DNA of 64,000 bases. Origin: Dryocola sp032051265. Lineage in GTDB: Bacteria > Pseudomonadota > Gammaproteobacteria > Enterobacterales > Enterobacteriaceae. A program made the translations under genes and the position numbers. Shown here piece by piece: positions 1-9,131 of this stretch (position 1 is the stretch's first letter; every line of letters starts with the position of its first letter). Location of the stretch: contig DAMBYU010000005.1 in NCBI GenBank assembly GCA_032051265.1, positions 248,001 through 312,000 of the forward strand, read 5' to 3'. The notes under the pieces were generated by a model that saw only the letters and a program-made list of their open reading frames with translations, made no database searches and had not been told where the DNA came from.

Positions 1-643
1 TGGATGCAGGCGTAACCAGCCCAAGCGCCTGACGACGTACGCGAAGCCGCCATTGCCAGGCGACAAACGCCATCAGCCCCAGCGCGCCGACGCCAAATCC
101 AATGCCATCCGGCAGGTAACTTTGACCGATTTGCGACATAGCAGCGCTTGTTGGTGAAACCGTTGTGCCATTAGTGATGCCGATCAGCACACCGCGAAAC
201 GCGAGCATGCCCGCCAGCGTTACGATAAATGACGGCACTTTGCGATACGCCACCCACCAGCCGTTCCAGGCACCAAGCACCAGACCAAGCGCGAGCGTAA
301 CGACAATGGTGAGCGGCAGCGGCCAGCCCAGCCAGACATCGAAAATCGCCGCCACGCCGCCCAGCAGACCCATCATGGAGCCAACGGAGAGGTCAATTTC
401 CGCAGAGATAATCACAAACACCATGCCCACCGCCAGAATCCCGGTGATGGCCGTCTGGCGCAGCAGGTTGGAGACGTTTCGCGCGCTCATATAGGCGCCA
501 TCCGTCATCCAGGTAAAAAACAATACGATCGCTACGATGGCGGCAATCATGACAAAAACTTGCAGGTTCAGCGCCTTCAGGCTCCCGACGGGGGAGGCAA
601 GCGGCGCGGCAAGTTTCATTTCAGACGGGTTGCTTTTCGACAT
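1..643 (-). CDS. xylH: D-xylose ABC transporter permease XylH, N-terminal part
   Basis: Inner-membrane permease of the high-affinity D-xylose ABC transporter. It is read leftward and runs off the left edge, so only about 214 N-terminal residues of a protein that is about 393 residues in E. coli are present. The start at 643 gives MSKSNPSEMKL, matching E. coli XylH. The rest of the visible part encodes hydrophobic segments of the BPD_transp_2 type. The start lies inside the end of xylG (overlap of 23 bases), so translation is probably coupled. It is the last gene of the visible xylF-xylG-xylH operon; in E. coli xylR follows, which would lie outside this window. Assignment is by similarity and operon context. 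Confidence 0.95.
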   Translation of the reverse strand, partial: MSKSNPSEMKLAAPLASPVGSLKALNLQVFVMIAAIVAIVLFFTWMTDGAYMSARNVSNLLRQTAITGILAVGMVFVIISAEIDLSVGSMMGLLGGVAAIFDVWLGWPLPLTIVVTLALGLVLGAWNGWWVAYRKVPSFIVTLAGMLAFRGVLIGITNGTTVSPTSAAMSQIGQSYLPDGIGFGVGALGLMAFVAWQWRLRVRRQALGLVTPAS

Positions 644-2162
644 GATGGTCACTCCTCAGAGCAGCTTCCATGACCTGCTCCTGCGTCAGGTTGTGGTTAA
701 TCAGGTTGGCTTTGATACGCCCCTCGTGCATCACCAGTATCCGGTCGCTAAGACCCAGCACCTCGGGCAATTCAGAGGAGATAACAATCACGGCAATCCC
801 TTGTTGTACCAGTTGATTAATAAGTTTGTAGATTTCGTATTTGGCACCAATATCAATGCCGCGCGTCGGCTCATCAAGAATAAGAATGCGCGGGTTAAGC
901 AGCAGGCAGCGAGCGAGAATCGCCTTTTGCTGGTTACCGCCGCTCAGACGGCCAATCGCCAGCCCCGGCGACGACGTTTTAACCTTCAGGCGTTGAATAG
1001 ACTGCAAAATGCAGTTTTGTTCTGCGGCATCGTCCAGGCTGGTCAACGCCCCGGAGAACTGTCCGAGCGACGCCAGCGTGATGTTCTGCCCCACCGCCAT
1101 CACCGGCACGATACCGTCTCTTTTACGGTCTTCCGGCACCATGGCGATACCCTGGGCGATAGCCTGCTGGCAACTGGTGATTTTTACCGGTTTGTTGTCG
1201 ATAAAAATCTCGCCCTCCGATTTGCCAGGCCAGACGCCGAACAGACACTGAACGGCCTCGGTACGACCGGCACCCACCAGTCCGGCAATGCCGAGAATTT
1301 CTCCTTTGCGCAGCGAAAACGAAATATCGTTAACGCGTTTAATATGCCGGTTGACCGGATGCCAGGCAGTGAGGTGCTCAACGCGCAGGATCTCCTCGCC
1401 CGTTTGATGCGGTTCATTCGGATAGAGCGCCGTAAGCTCGCGGCCTACCATCATGGTGATGATGTCGTCTTCGCTCATCTGTTCGGCATCGCGCGTGCCG
1501 ATGGGCTGTCCGTCGCGGATAACGCAGATAGAATCAGAGATGGCTTTTACTTCGTTAAGCTTGTGAGAGATATAGATGCAGGCGATGCCGTGATCCTGCA
1601 GATCGCGAATGATCTTTAATAAGACTTCCGTTTCGCGCTCCGTTAGCGAAGCCGTGGGCTCATCCAGAATAAGCAGCCGCACCTGTTTGTTGAGCGCTTT
1701 TGCTATCTCAACCAGCTGCTGTTGCCCAAGCCCCAAATCGCCCACCCGTGTGTCCGGTGAAATATTCAGGTTCACCTGCGCCAGCAGTTTCTGACAGCGA
1801 AGCGTCATGCTGTCGTAGTCCAGCACGCCGTGGCGCGTTATCTCGGCACCGAGGAAAATGTTCTCAAGGATGGTGAGATGCTTCACCAACGCCAGTTCCT
1901 GGTGAATGATGGCGATGCCTTTACGCTCGGTGTCGCGAATGTGGCCTGCCTGAAGTTTTTCACCGGCAAACCAGATTTCCCCCTCATAGCTGCCCCAGGG
2001 GTAGATGCCGCACAGCACTTTCATCAGCGTCGATTTTCCGGAGCCGTTTTCGCCGCATAGCGACATCACTTCTCCGGCGTTGACCGACAGGCTGACGTTG
2101 TCCACCGCCTTTACCGCGCCAAAAGCCTTGGTGATGTTCTTCATTTCCAGCAAGTAAGGCAT
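621..2162 (-). CDS. xylG: D-xylose ABC transporter ATP-binding protein XylG
   Basis: Cytoplasmic ATPase that powers D-xylose import with XylH and XylF. The 513-residue protein carries two fused ABC domains, as is usual for pentose/ribose-type importers. The first has a Walker A motif GENGSGKST at residues 37-45 and a Walker B LLILDEPTASL. The second has a degenerate N-terminal P-loop (GLVGAGRTE) but a clear signature LSGGNQQK followed by ILILDEPTRGIDIG. Length and sequence match E. coli XylG (513 residues). It lies 58 bases downstream of xylF and overlaps xylH, so it is the middle gene of the operon. Nothing looks damaged. Confidence 0.97.
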   Translation of the reverse strand: MPYLLEMKNITKAFGAVKAVDNVSLSVNAGEVMSLCGENGSGKSTLMKVLCGIYPWGSYEGEIWFAGEKLQAGHIRDTERKGIAIIHQELALVKHLTILENIFLGAEITRHGVLDYDSMTLRCQKLLAQVNLNISPDTRVGDLGLGQQQLVEIAKALNKQVRLLILDEPTASLTERETEVLLKIIRDLQDHGIACIYISHKLNEVKAISDSICVIRDGQPIGTRDAEQMSEDDIITMMVGRELTALYPNEPHQTGEEILRVEHLTAWHPVNRHIKRVNDISFSLRKGEILGIAGLVGAGRTEAVQCLFGVWPGKSEGEIFIDNKPVKITSCQQAIAQGIAMVPEDRKRDGIVPVMAVGQNITLASLGQFSGALTSLDDAAEQNCILQSIQRLKVKTSSPGLAIGRLSGGNQQKAILARCLLLNPRILILDEPTRGIDIGAKYEIYKLINQLVQQGIAVIVISSELPEVLGLSDRILVMHEGRIKANLINHNLTQEQVMEAALRSDHHVEKQPV

Positions 2163-2220
2163 AACCCTTCCCCCGTCTGGCCTAAGGTTGCCGCCCGCAG
2201 CTCGCTACGGGCGATATGGG

Positions 2221-3213
2221 TCAGAGCTCGCTCTTTTTGTGGAAACCGTCTGCCACCACGGTGCTGTCGATATTGGCTTTATCCACTTCAATTGGCGTAA
2301 GCAGGCGGGATGGAACCGCTTTCAGGCCGTTATTAAGCGTGGCATCGGAGGCTGGCTGTTTACCTTCGCCTAATTCCACCGCAATTTCAGCGGCGGTATT
2401 TGCAAGCTTGGTGATTGGCTTATAAACCGTCATGGTTTGCGTACCGGCAATAATACGTTTCACGCCCGCAAGGTCTGCGTCCTGGCCGGAGATAGCTACT
2501 TTTCCCGCCAGCCCCTGCGCGCTTAATGCCTGGATAGCGCCGCCTGCGGTGGCGTCGTTGGAAGCCACAACAGCATCAATTTTGTTATTGTTCGCGGTCA
2601 GCGCATTTTCCATAATTTTCAGCGCGTTTTCAGGCAGCCAGCCGTCCGCCCACTGATCGCCTACCACTTTTATTTTCCCGCTATCGATATAGGGTTTTAA
2701 AACTTTCATCTGCCCGGCACGGAATAATTTTGCATTATTATCAACAGGCGAGCCGCCCATTAAGAAATAATTTCCCGCAGGGACCTTATCGACAATGCTC
2801 TGCGCCTGCAATTCGCCGACTTTTTCATTATCAAAGGAGATGTAATAATCGATATCCGCGTTATTAATCATGCGGTCATAGGCTAATACTTTAATGCCCT
2901 CACGTTTTGCTTCGGCCACCACGTTACTTAATACCTGGCCGTTGTAAGGAATAATAACCAGCACATCCACGCCACGGTTGATCATGTTTTCGATTTGCGA
3001 CATCTGCGTTTCTTCATTGCCGTTGGCGGACTGAACAAATACCTCCGCGCCAAGCGATTCGGCTTTCTTAACAAAAATATCGCGGTCTTTCTGCCAGCGC
3101 TCAAGGCGCAGGTCATCAATGGCCATACCGATTTTTACTTCTTTAGCGATGCCGCTCACGCTGGTCAGGACCAGGGAGGCACATAATGTCAGTAAGAGGT
3201 TCTTAATCTTCAT
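2221..3213 (-). CDS. xylF: D-xylose periplasmic binding protein XylF
   Basis: Periplasmic substrate-binding protein of the xylose importer, 330 residues as in E. coli. A typical signal peptide (MKIKNLLLTLCASLVLTSVSG, cleavage near IAKEVKIG) precedes a Peripla_BP_4 fold with the conserved segments IGMAIDDLRLERW, SANGNEETQMSQIE and GSPVDNNAKLFRAGQ. First gene of the leftward operon; it diverges from xylA across a 372-base control region that should carry XylR and CRP sites. Identification is secure by near-identity to the E. coli protein over its whole length. Confidence 0.97.
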   Translation of the reverse strand: MKIKNLLLTLCASLVLTSVSGIAKEVKIGMAIDDLRLERWQKDRDIFVKKAESLGAEVFVQSANGNEETQMSQIENMINRGVDVLVIIPYNGQVLSNVVAEAKREGIKVLAYDRMINNADIDYYISFDNEKVGELQAQSIVDKVPAGNYFLMGGSPVDNNAKLFRAGQMKVLKPYIDSGKIKVVGDQWADGWLPENALKIMENALTANNNKIDAVVASNDATAGGAIQALSAQGLAGKVAISGQDADLAGVKRIIAGTQTMTVYKPITKLANTAAEIAVELGEGKQPASDATLNNGLKAVPSRLLTPIEVDKANIDSTVVADGFHKKSEL

Positions 3214-3585
3214 ATTATTGTTACCTGTAGGGTGGTGATTATTCGGATTAAAGAATGGATTACATTTGCAGACGGAGGAATTGTTGACGCAGTTTGAAAA
3301 TGCGGCAATTACAGATTTTTATCTTGCCGTTATGATTTTTGGTTTAATTGCCAATTTATGACGCAGATCTGCTTTTAAATTAGCCCGCTCATCAATTTGC
3401 ATAATTTATGAAATAGCTGCGAAAGAGTTTCTTTGTATATTTTTCAGCGTTTTTTGCGAGGTGGCGCACGTTTGGGTATTCTCTGAAGGGCAGTGTGAAA
3501 TAACGTAATTGAGCATCCGCCGGGGAAAATCCAGGATAAGTACATATTCGCCCGGCCGCTCGTTTTCCTGATTACGGAGTCCATT
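3214..3585. promoter_or_regulatory. Divergent xylF / xylA control region with XylR box
   Basis: AT-rich 372-base spacer between the two xylose operons. At 3497-3515 the sequence GAAATAACGTAATTGAGCA is nearly the same as the XylR-binding sequence I recall upstream of E. coli xylA. It lies about 70 bases before the xylA start codon. In E. coli XylR binds here and upstream of xylF, with a CRP site between. A second XylR site for xylF is expected in the AT-rich part around 3290-3370, but I cannot place it with certainty. The xylA ribosome-binding site is ACGGAG just before the start. Confidence 0.7.
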
Positions 3586-4908
3586 ATGCAAGCTTATTTC
3601 GACCAACTTGAACGCGTACGTTTCGAAGGCCCTAAAAGCACCAATCCTCTGGCATTCCGCCATTACAATCCAGATGAACTGGTGCTTGGCAAACGTATGG
3701 AAGAGCATCTGCGCTTCGCCGCCTGTTACTGGCACACGTTCTGCTGGAACGGTGCGGATATGTTTGGCGTAGGCGCCTTTGAGCGGCCCTGGCAGCAGGC
3801 GGGAGACGCGCTGGCGTTGGCAAAACGTAAAGCCGACGTCGCCTTTGAATTCTTCCATAAGCTGAACGTGCCATATTACTGCTTCCACGATGTGGATGTC
3901 TCTCCGGAAGGCGCTTCGCTTAAAGAGTACAAGAATAATTTCGCGCACATGACCGAGCTGCTGGCGCAAAAACAGCAGGAAACCGGCGTGAAACTCCTGT
4001 GGGGTACGGCGAACTGCTTCACCCATCCTCGCTACGGTGCGGGCGCCGCCACCAATCCGGACCCGGAAGTCTTCTCCTGGGCGGCCTCTCAGGTTGTTTC
4101 AGCGATGAATGCAACCCACCAGTTGGGTGGCGAAAACTACGTCCTGTGGGGCGGCCGCGAAGGCTATGAATCCCTGCTGAATACCGATCTGCGCCAGGAG
4201 CGCGAGCAGATTGGCCGCTTTATGCAGATGGTGGTTGAGCACAAACACAAGATTGGCTTCCGCGGCACGCTGCTGATTGAGCCAAAACCACAGGAGCCAA
4301 CCAAACACCAGTACGATTACGATGTCGCTACGGTTTACGGCTTCCTGAAACAGTTTGGTCTGGAAAAAGAGATCAAGGTGAACATCGAAGCGAACCACGC
4401 CACGCTTGCCGGTCATTCATTCCACCATGAAATCGCCAGCGCTATCGCCCTGGGCATCTTCGGCTCGGTGGACGCCAACCGCGGTGACCCGCAGCTGGGC
4501 TGGGATACCGACCAGTTCCCGAACAGCGTGGAAGAAAACGCGCTGGTGATGTACGAAATCCTCAAAGCGGGCGGCTTCTCCACCGGCGGCCTGAACTTTG
4601 ACGCCAAAGTACGTCGTCAGAGCACCGACAAATATGACCTGTTCTACGGCCACATCGGCGCGATGGACGTCATGGCCCTGTCGCTGAAAATCGCCGCGCG
4701 CATGATTGAAGACGGCGAGCTGGATAAGCGCGTGGCGAAACGCTACGCCGGCTGGAATGGTGAACTAGGCCAGCAAATTCTGAAAGGGCAGATGTCGCTG
4801 ACGCAGATTGCGCAGTACGCTGAACAGCATAATCTGGCGCCACAGCACCAGAGTGGCCATCAGGAACTGCTGGAAAACCTGGTGAACCACTACCTGTTCG
4901 ACAAATAA
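3586..4908 (+). CDS. xylA: D-xylose isomerase XylA
   Basis: Converts D-xylose to D-xylulose in the cytoplasm, the first catabolic step. The 440-residue length equals E. coli XylA. The active-site segment YYCFHDVDVSPEG places the catalytic His at 101 and the paired Asp at 104, and later metal-binding motifs (LIEPKPQEPTKHQYDYD, NIEANHATLAGH) are intact. Start ATG 3586 follows ACGGAG. First gene of the rightward xylAB operon, under XylR control by analogy and by the upstream XylR box. No anomalies. Confidence 0.98.
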   Translation: MQAYFDQLERVRFEGPKSTNPLAFRHYNPDELVLGKRMEEHLRFAACYWHTFCWNGADMFGVGAFERPWQQAGDALALAKRKADVAFEFFHKLNVPYYCFHDVDVSPEGASLKEYKNNFAHMTELLAQKQQETGVKLLWGTANCFTHPRYGAGAATNPDPEVFSWAASQVVSAMNATHQLGGENYVLWGGREGYESLLNTDLRQEREQIGRFMQMVVEHKHKIGFRGTLLIEPKPQEPTKHQYDYDVATVYGFLKQFGLEKEIKVNIEANHATLAGHSFHHEIASAIALGIFGSVDANRGDPQLGWDTDQFPNSVEENALVMYEILKAGGFSTGGLNFDAKVRRQSTDKYDLFYGHIGAMDVMALSLKIAARMIEDGELDKRVAKRYAGWNGELGQQILKGQMSLTQIAQYAEQHNLAPQHQSGHQELLENLVNHYLFDK

Positions 4909-4934
4909 GCCAGCCGTCTAAATCGTCATCATGC

Positions 4935-4959
4935 CCGCGCCACGACTCTCGTGGCGCGG
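4935..4959 (+). other. Perfect hairpin between xylA and xylB
   Basis: An 11-base-pair perfect inverted repeat (arms 4935-4945 and 4949-4959, loop CTC) lies in the 69-base xylA-xylB spacer and ends just before the xylB Shine-Dalgarno AAGGAG. There is no T-run after it, so it is not an intrinsic terminator. It could protect the xylA mRNA 3' end or lower xylB expression relative to xylA; this role is inference. Confidence 0.6.
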
Positions 4960-4977
4960 TTATAAGGAGTGGTCACT

Positions 4978-6432
4978 ATGTACATCGGAATCGATCTTGG
5001 TACGTCGGGTGTAAAAGCGATTCTGCTTAGCGAGCAGGGCGAGGTATTGGCATCGCGCACTGAACCGCTGAGCGTTTCACGCCCTCATCCGCTGTGGTCG
5101 GAACAGGATCCAGAGCACTGGTGGCAGGCAACGGACCGGGCGATGAAAGCGCTGGGCGAACAACATGCTCTCTCGGGCGTTAAAGCGCTGGGGATTGCCG
5201 GACAAATGCACGGCGCCACGCTGCTGGACAGCAAACAGCGCGTGCTCCGCCCGGCTATTTTATGGAACGACGGCCGCAGCGGCGAAGAGTGCGCCCTGCT
5301 GGAGGCCAACGTTGAGGATCCCCGCGGCATCACCGGCAACCTGATGATGCCGGGTTTTACCGCGCCAAAACTGCTGTGGGTCGAACGCCACGAGCCGGAT
5401 ATTTTTGCGCAAATCAACAAGGTGCTGCTGCCAAAAGACTACCTGCGCCTGCGCATGACGGGCGAGTTCGCAAGCGATATGTCCGATGCGGCGGGCACGA
5501 TGTGGCTTGATGTCGAAAAACGCGACTGGAGCGACGCCATGCTCGACGCCTGTCGCCTGAGCCGCCAGCATATGCCGGAATTATTTGAAGGCTGCGAAAT
5601 TACCGGCGTGTTGAAAGCAGACGTCGCGCAGGCATGGAAAATGCCTGCCGTCCCGGTGGTGGCAGGCGGCGGCGATAATGCCGCAGGGGCTGTTGGCGTG
5701 GGTATGGTGGATGTTGGGCAGGCCATGTTATCGCTTGGCACATCAGGCGTTTACTTCGCCGTCAGCGACGGATTCCGCAGCAGGCCAGAAAGCGCGGTAC
5801 ACAGCTTCTGCCATGCGCTGCCAAACCGCTGGCATTTAATGTCGGTGATGCTCAGCGCCGCTTCCTGTCTGGACTGGGCGGCAAAGCTCACCGGCCTGGG
5901 CACCGTTCCGGCGTTGCTGTCCGCCGCTGAACAGGCGAATGAAGATGCAGGCGTAATCTGGTTCCTGCCTTATCTTTCCGGCGAACGCACGCCGCACAAC
6001 AACCCGCAGGCGAAAGGCGTATTCTTTGGCTTAACGCATCAGCATGGCCCGGCGGAACTGGCTCGCGCCGTGCTGGAAGGCGTGGGCTACGCGCTGGCGG
6101 ACGGCATGGACGTAGTGCATGCGTGCGGCATCACGCCAAAAAGCGTCACCCTGATCGGCGGCGGCGCGCGCAGCCCTTACTGGCGACAAATGCTGGCGGA
6201 TATCAGCGGGCAAACGCTGGATTATCGCACCGGCGGCGATGTCGGCCCGGCGCTTGGCGCGGCGCGGCTGGCGCAAATCGCCATGTCGCCCGGACAGTCG
6301 CTACAATCGCTGCTTCCACAGCTTAAGCTGGAACAGCAGCATCAGCCTGATATGGCGCGCCATCAGCGTTATGCCGGGCGTCGGCAGGTGTTTAATCAGA
6401 TTTATCAGCAGCTTTTGCCGCTGATGTCGTAA
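4978..6432 (+). CDS. xylB: Xylulokinase XylB
   Basis: ATP-dependent kinase of the FGGY family that phosphorylates D-xylulose to D-xylulose 5-phosphate for the pentose-phosphate pathway. The ATG at 4978 (MYIGIDLGTSGVK) is preferred over the GTG nine bases upstream because AAGGAG lies at the right distance and it gives 484 residues, the E. coli length. The FGGY N-terminal phosphate-binding segment DLGTSGVK and the catalytic Asp at 233 in AGGGDNAAG are present. Second gene of xylAB. A GC-rich hairpin follows the stop codon. Confidence 0.97.
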   Translation: MYIGIDLGTSGVKAILLSEQGEVLASRTEPLSVSRPHPLWSEQDPEHWWQATDRAMKALGEQHALSGVKALGIAGQMHGATLLDSKQRVLRPAILWNDGRSGEECALLEANVEDPRGITGNLMMPGFTAPKLLWVERHEPDIFAQINKVLLPKDYLRLRMTGEFASDMSDAAGTMWLDVEKRDWSDAMLDACRLSRQHMPELFEGCEITGVLKADVAQAWKMPAVPVVAGGGDNAAGAVGVGMVDVGQAMLSLGTSGVYFAVSDGFRSRPESAVHSFCHALPNRWHLMSVMLSAASCLDWAAKLTGLGTVPALLSAAEQANEDAGVIWFLPYLSGERTPHNNPQAKGVFFGLTHQHGPAELARAVLEGVGYALADGMDVVHACGITPKSVTLIGGGARSPYWRQMLADISGQTLDYRTGGDVGPALGAARLAQIAMSPGQSLQSLLPQLKLEQQHQPDMARHQRYAGRRQVFNQIYQQLLPLMS

Positions 6433-6445
6433 TTCATCCTCACCC

Positions 6446-6472
6446 CAGCCCTCTCCTGCCGGGAGAGGGCTG
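6446..6472 (+). terminator. Hairpin after xylB, possible terminator
   Basis: An 11-base-pair inverted repeat (arms 6446-6456 and 6462-6472, five-base loop) starts 14 bases after the xylB stop. The following sequence TTGTCCC is a poor U-tract, so termination efficiency is uncertain. CCCTCTCC/GGAGAGGG hairpins of this kind recur between genes in enterobacterial genomes. Confidence 0.5.
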
Positions 6473-6569
6473 TTGTCCCGATCCACCCTCACCCTGTCCG
6501 TTTTTGGTCTTAGCAACCGCATCAACCCTTGTCACAATGGCTTCATACCCACCGACGAGGAGTCCGAAA

Positions 6570-7112
6570 ATGTCCCGTTCCGCGCTTATCAATATCGATA
6601 CGCAGCAATCCTTTTTGCACCGTGAGTACTGGCAGGAAGAGGATTTACCCGCTTTTCAGCAGGCGATCACAAGGTTGATTTCCGGCTGTCAGGAAACCGG
6701 CATTCCTGTGGTTGATATCTTTCATGTAGATGATGAAGGTCCGTTTTCTCAGGCTTCCGGTCATGTGAAAGCGATGCCGTTTTTGCACCATCAGGCAGAT
6801 GTCACTTTTCGCAAGCATGTGCATAATGCGTTTACCGACACCGGCCTGGACCACTGGCTGCGCACGCGCGATATTAACCACCTGATAATCTGCGGCATTC
6901 GCACCGAACAGTGTTGCGAAACCACCACGCGCGTGGCATCGGATCTGGGCTATCGCGTTTCTTTTGTCAGCGAGGCCATGCTCACCTTTCCGATGCAGTG
7001 GAAAGGCGTTACGCTGGATGCCGCGACCCTGCGCCACCGGACTGAAACCGTGCTTGCCGGGCGTTTTGCGGAAATCCAAACCGTTGCCGAATGCCTGGAG
7101 TCTTTATCGTGA
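6570..7112 (+). CDS. Isochorismatase-family cysteine hydrolase
   Basis: Cytoplasmic hydrolase of the isochorismatase superfamily, 180 residues from the ATG at 6570, which has GACGAGGAG just upstream. The superfamily catalytic triad is visible: Asp10 in ALINIDTQQ, Lys82 in FRKHVHNAF and Cys115 in GIRTEQCCETTT. The substrate cannot be read from the sequence; this superfamily includes nicotinamidases, N-carbamoylsarcosine-type amidases and ureidoacrylate hydrolases. Its stop codon overlaps the GTG start of the next gene, a GlxA-type regulator, which suggests co-expression and local control. The pair occupies the place of yiaAB between xylB and wecH in E. coli. Confidence 0.85.
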   Translation: MSRSALINIDTQQSFLHREYWQEEDLPAFQQAITRLISGCQETGIPVVDIFHVDDEGPFSQASGHVKAMPFLHHQADVTFRKHVHNAFTDTGLDHWLRTRDINHLIICGIRTEQCCETTTRVASDLGYRVSFVSEAMLTFPMQWKGVTLDAATLRHRTETVLAGRFAEIQTVAECLESLS

Positions 7113-8026
7113 GTATTGGGGTCTGGTTCGTGGTCCTGCCTGGTGTGCTGTCGCTCGATCTTACGGGGCCTGCGGAAACGCTGGCCCTTGCCGGAGAGGC
7201 CTTTCACCTGCATTTCATCGGCCCGGACCCACAGGTAATAACCTCAATTGGTCTGAGCTTTGGCGGTATTGCACCGCTGCCGGAAAGCTTTCCACCCGGC
7301 AGCCTTCTGGTACTGCCGGGCGTGTGCGATTCCAGCCGCTTTTTCGATACGCCGCAGGCCGAAGCGGTGCGCCGCTGGCTCACCCGGCTGCAACCGCAGA
7401 TCCACAGCCAGCAGCTTAATCTGATGTGCGTTTGTTCCGGCGCACTGCTGGCCGCCAAAGCCGGGTTAATGAACGGAATAGAGTGCACCACGCATCACGA
7501 TGTGCTGGCAAGGTTACGCGCCGCCGCCCCCACCGCTCAGGTAAAAGATAACCGTATTTTTGTCGAGGACCGTGGCATCTGGACCAGCGCCGGGATCACC
7601 TCCGGGATTGATCTGTCGCTGCACCTGATTAATCGCTATTGCGGGCCGAAGGCCGCGCTGGACGTGGCTCGCGAGATGGTGGTGTGGTTTCGCCGCTCGG
7701 GCGACGATCCGCAGCTTTCACCCTGGCTGCGCTATCGCAACCATATTCATCCGGCGGTACATCGCGCCCAGAATTTGCTTTCTGCGGCACCCGAATCCAC
7801 CTGGCGTGTGCAGGAGATTGCCGATAAAGTTCACGTCAGTTCACGCCATTTATCGCGTCTTTTTCAGCAGCATCTGGGAATATCGGTGCGGGATTATCTG
7901 GAGCAACTGCGGCTTGCGGTTGCCGAACAGCGTTTATTGCAGGGCAGCCGTATGGAGCAGGCTGCCGTGGCCGCAGGATTCTCCTCGCCACGCCAGCTCC
8001 ACCGCGCCCGTGCCCGCAACGCTTAG
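7109..8026 (+). CDS. GlxA-type transcriptional regulator (DJ-1/PfpI + AraC HTH)
   Basis: Transcription factor with an N-terminal DJ-1/PfpI-like (glutamine amidotransferase-like) sensor domain, roughly residues 1-170, and a C-terminal AraC double helix-turn-helix, roughly 215-300. The sensor has the nucleophile-elbow-like segment NLMCVCSGALLAAKAG. The first HTH is RVQEIADKVHVSSRHLSRLF. I chose GTG 7109 because CTGGAGT precedes it and it overlaps the upstream stop as GTGA; an in-frame ATG at 7091 would add six residues. The protein ends only a few residues after GFSSPRQLHRA, earlier than most AraC proteins, so the second HTH is slightly short. It probably controls the hydrolase gene before it. 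The stop overlaps the end of wecH on the other strand. Confidence 0.85.
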   Translation: MSIGVWFVVLPGVLSLDLTGPAETLALAGEAFHLHFIGPDPQVITSIGLSFGGIAPLPESFPPGSLLVLPGVCDSSRFFDTPQAEAVRRWLTRLQPQIHSQQLNLMCVCSGALLAAKAGLMNGIECTTHHDVLARLRAAAPTAQVKDNRIFVEDRGIWTSAGITSGIDLSLHLINRYCGPKAALDVAREMVVWFRRSGDDPQLSPWLRYRNHIHPAVHRAQNLLSAAPESTWRVQEIADKVHVSSRHLSRLFQQHLGISVRDYLEQLRLAVAEQRLLQGSRMEQAAVAAGFSSPRQLHRARARNA

Positions 8027-9018
8027 CTCACCAGCTTGCGGGTATCGATACGCTGCAACCCCATCGACAGCAGTAAGCTACCGATCAGCGTTGCGCCGAA
8101 AATCCATAGAATATCCAGCACGGGCGAGCTTGTTATCTGGTAACCATGCGTGCGCAGGAAATGAATTATCAGCGCGTGAAAACCGTAAATTCCCAGCGAG
8201 TAACGCGAGATAAATGCCAGGCCCGGCAATGGCCGCGAGTTGAGGCAGTTCTTTACCAGAACCAGCAGGCTGATAGCGGCGATAAAGACCAGCGGCCCGC
8301 AGTAAACGTAGAAGGTGTCAGCAAAATTACCGTTTATTGCTAACTGGTTATGCGTACCCAATGCAATCGACATCACACAAAGCGCGAACAGCCCTCCAGC
8401 CAGCGCGCTTATCCAGCCCTTTTGCGTTTCCAGCATGCCAATCGCCCTGCCTAACAGGCCATAAAGCACGTAATAGAAGGTATCGCCGCGAATATAGAGG
8501 TTGATGGGCAGCCATTTTACGTTGCCCAGCGTTTGCGGCACGGTGTTCGGGTTAGCCATCACGCCCAGCAGGACCATCAGTCCAAGCACCACCATCGCAT
8601 TGGTTTTTTTCACCTGAATGAGCGGTGAAAGCAGATAGATAACGATTATCGCGAAGAAAAACCACAGGTGATAAAAGACTGGTTTTTGCAGGATATAACG
8701 CAGCGAAAGCCCGGCGCTGATCGGCGTGAAAAGCTTGATATAGATAAGCGCTATCGCACTGTAAAAAAGCAGGCACAGGCCGATGCGCAGGAAATGGCGC
8801 TGCTTTGCGCTACGTTCGCCAAAAAACAGATAGCCGGAGATCATAAAAAATAACGGGACGCTGACGCGCGAGGCCGAATTCAGCACATTCGACAAATCCC
8901 AACTAAATGGAGTGACCAGGCTCGCATTCGTAATGTACCAGGATGTGGTATGGATCATCACCACCATCAGGCATGCGATGCCGCGCAGGTTGTCAATCCA
9001 GTTAATTTTTTGCTGCAT
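8023..9018 (-). CDS. wecH: O-acetyltransferase WecH (acyltransferase 3 family)
   Basis: Integral inner-membrane acyltransferase of the Acyl_transf_3 family, 331 residues like E. coli WecH (YiaH), which O-acetylates enterobacterial common antigen. The N-terminal KINWIDNLRGIACLMVVMIH carries the family His in a conserved R-G-I-A-C/H context, and about ten hydrophobic segments follow (for example PVFYHLWFFFAIIVIYLLSPLI). It lies next to ysaB and glyQ as in E. coli and diverges from ysaB. Function is taken from the E. coli orthologue. Confidence 0.93.
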   Translation of the reverse strand: MQQKINWIDNLRGIACLMVVMIHTTSWYITNASLVTPFSWDLSNVLNSASRVSVPLFFMISGYLFFGERSAKQRHFLRIGLCLLFYSAIALIYIKLFTPISAGLSLRYILQKPVFYHLWFFFAIIVIYLLSPLIQVKKTNAMVVLGLMVLLGVMANPNTVPQTLGNVKWLPINLYIRGDTFYYVLYGLLGRAIGMLETQKGWISALAGGLFALCVMSIALGTHNQLAINGNFADTFYVYCGPLVFIAAISLLVLVKNCLNSRPLPGLAFISRYSLGIYGFHALIIHFLRTHGYQITSSPVLDILWIFGATLIGSLLLSMGLQRIDTRKLVS

Positions 9019-9131
9019 TCGTTCCCCTGTAAAAATCTTAAACTATAAACCAGCCGCTTTTTCGCATTTGCAGAAAGCCTGTTGCTCGTAAATAGTGAAT
9101 AACTACAACAATTTTAACGTACCGATAATCA

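Noticed and set aside
537..1619. Long rightward open frame (360 codons) opposite xylG
   Set aside because: It is the reverse strand of a fully conserved ABC ATPase gene; low-complexity His/Arg-rich translation, no ribosome-binding site.
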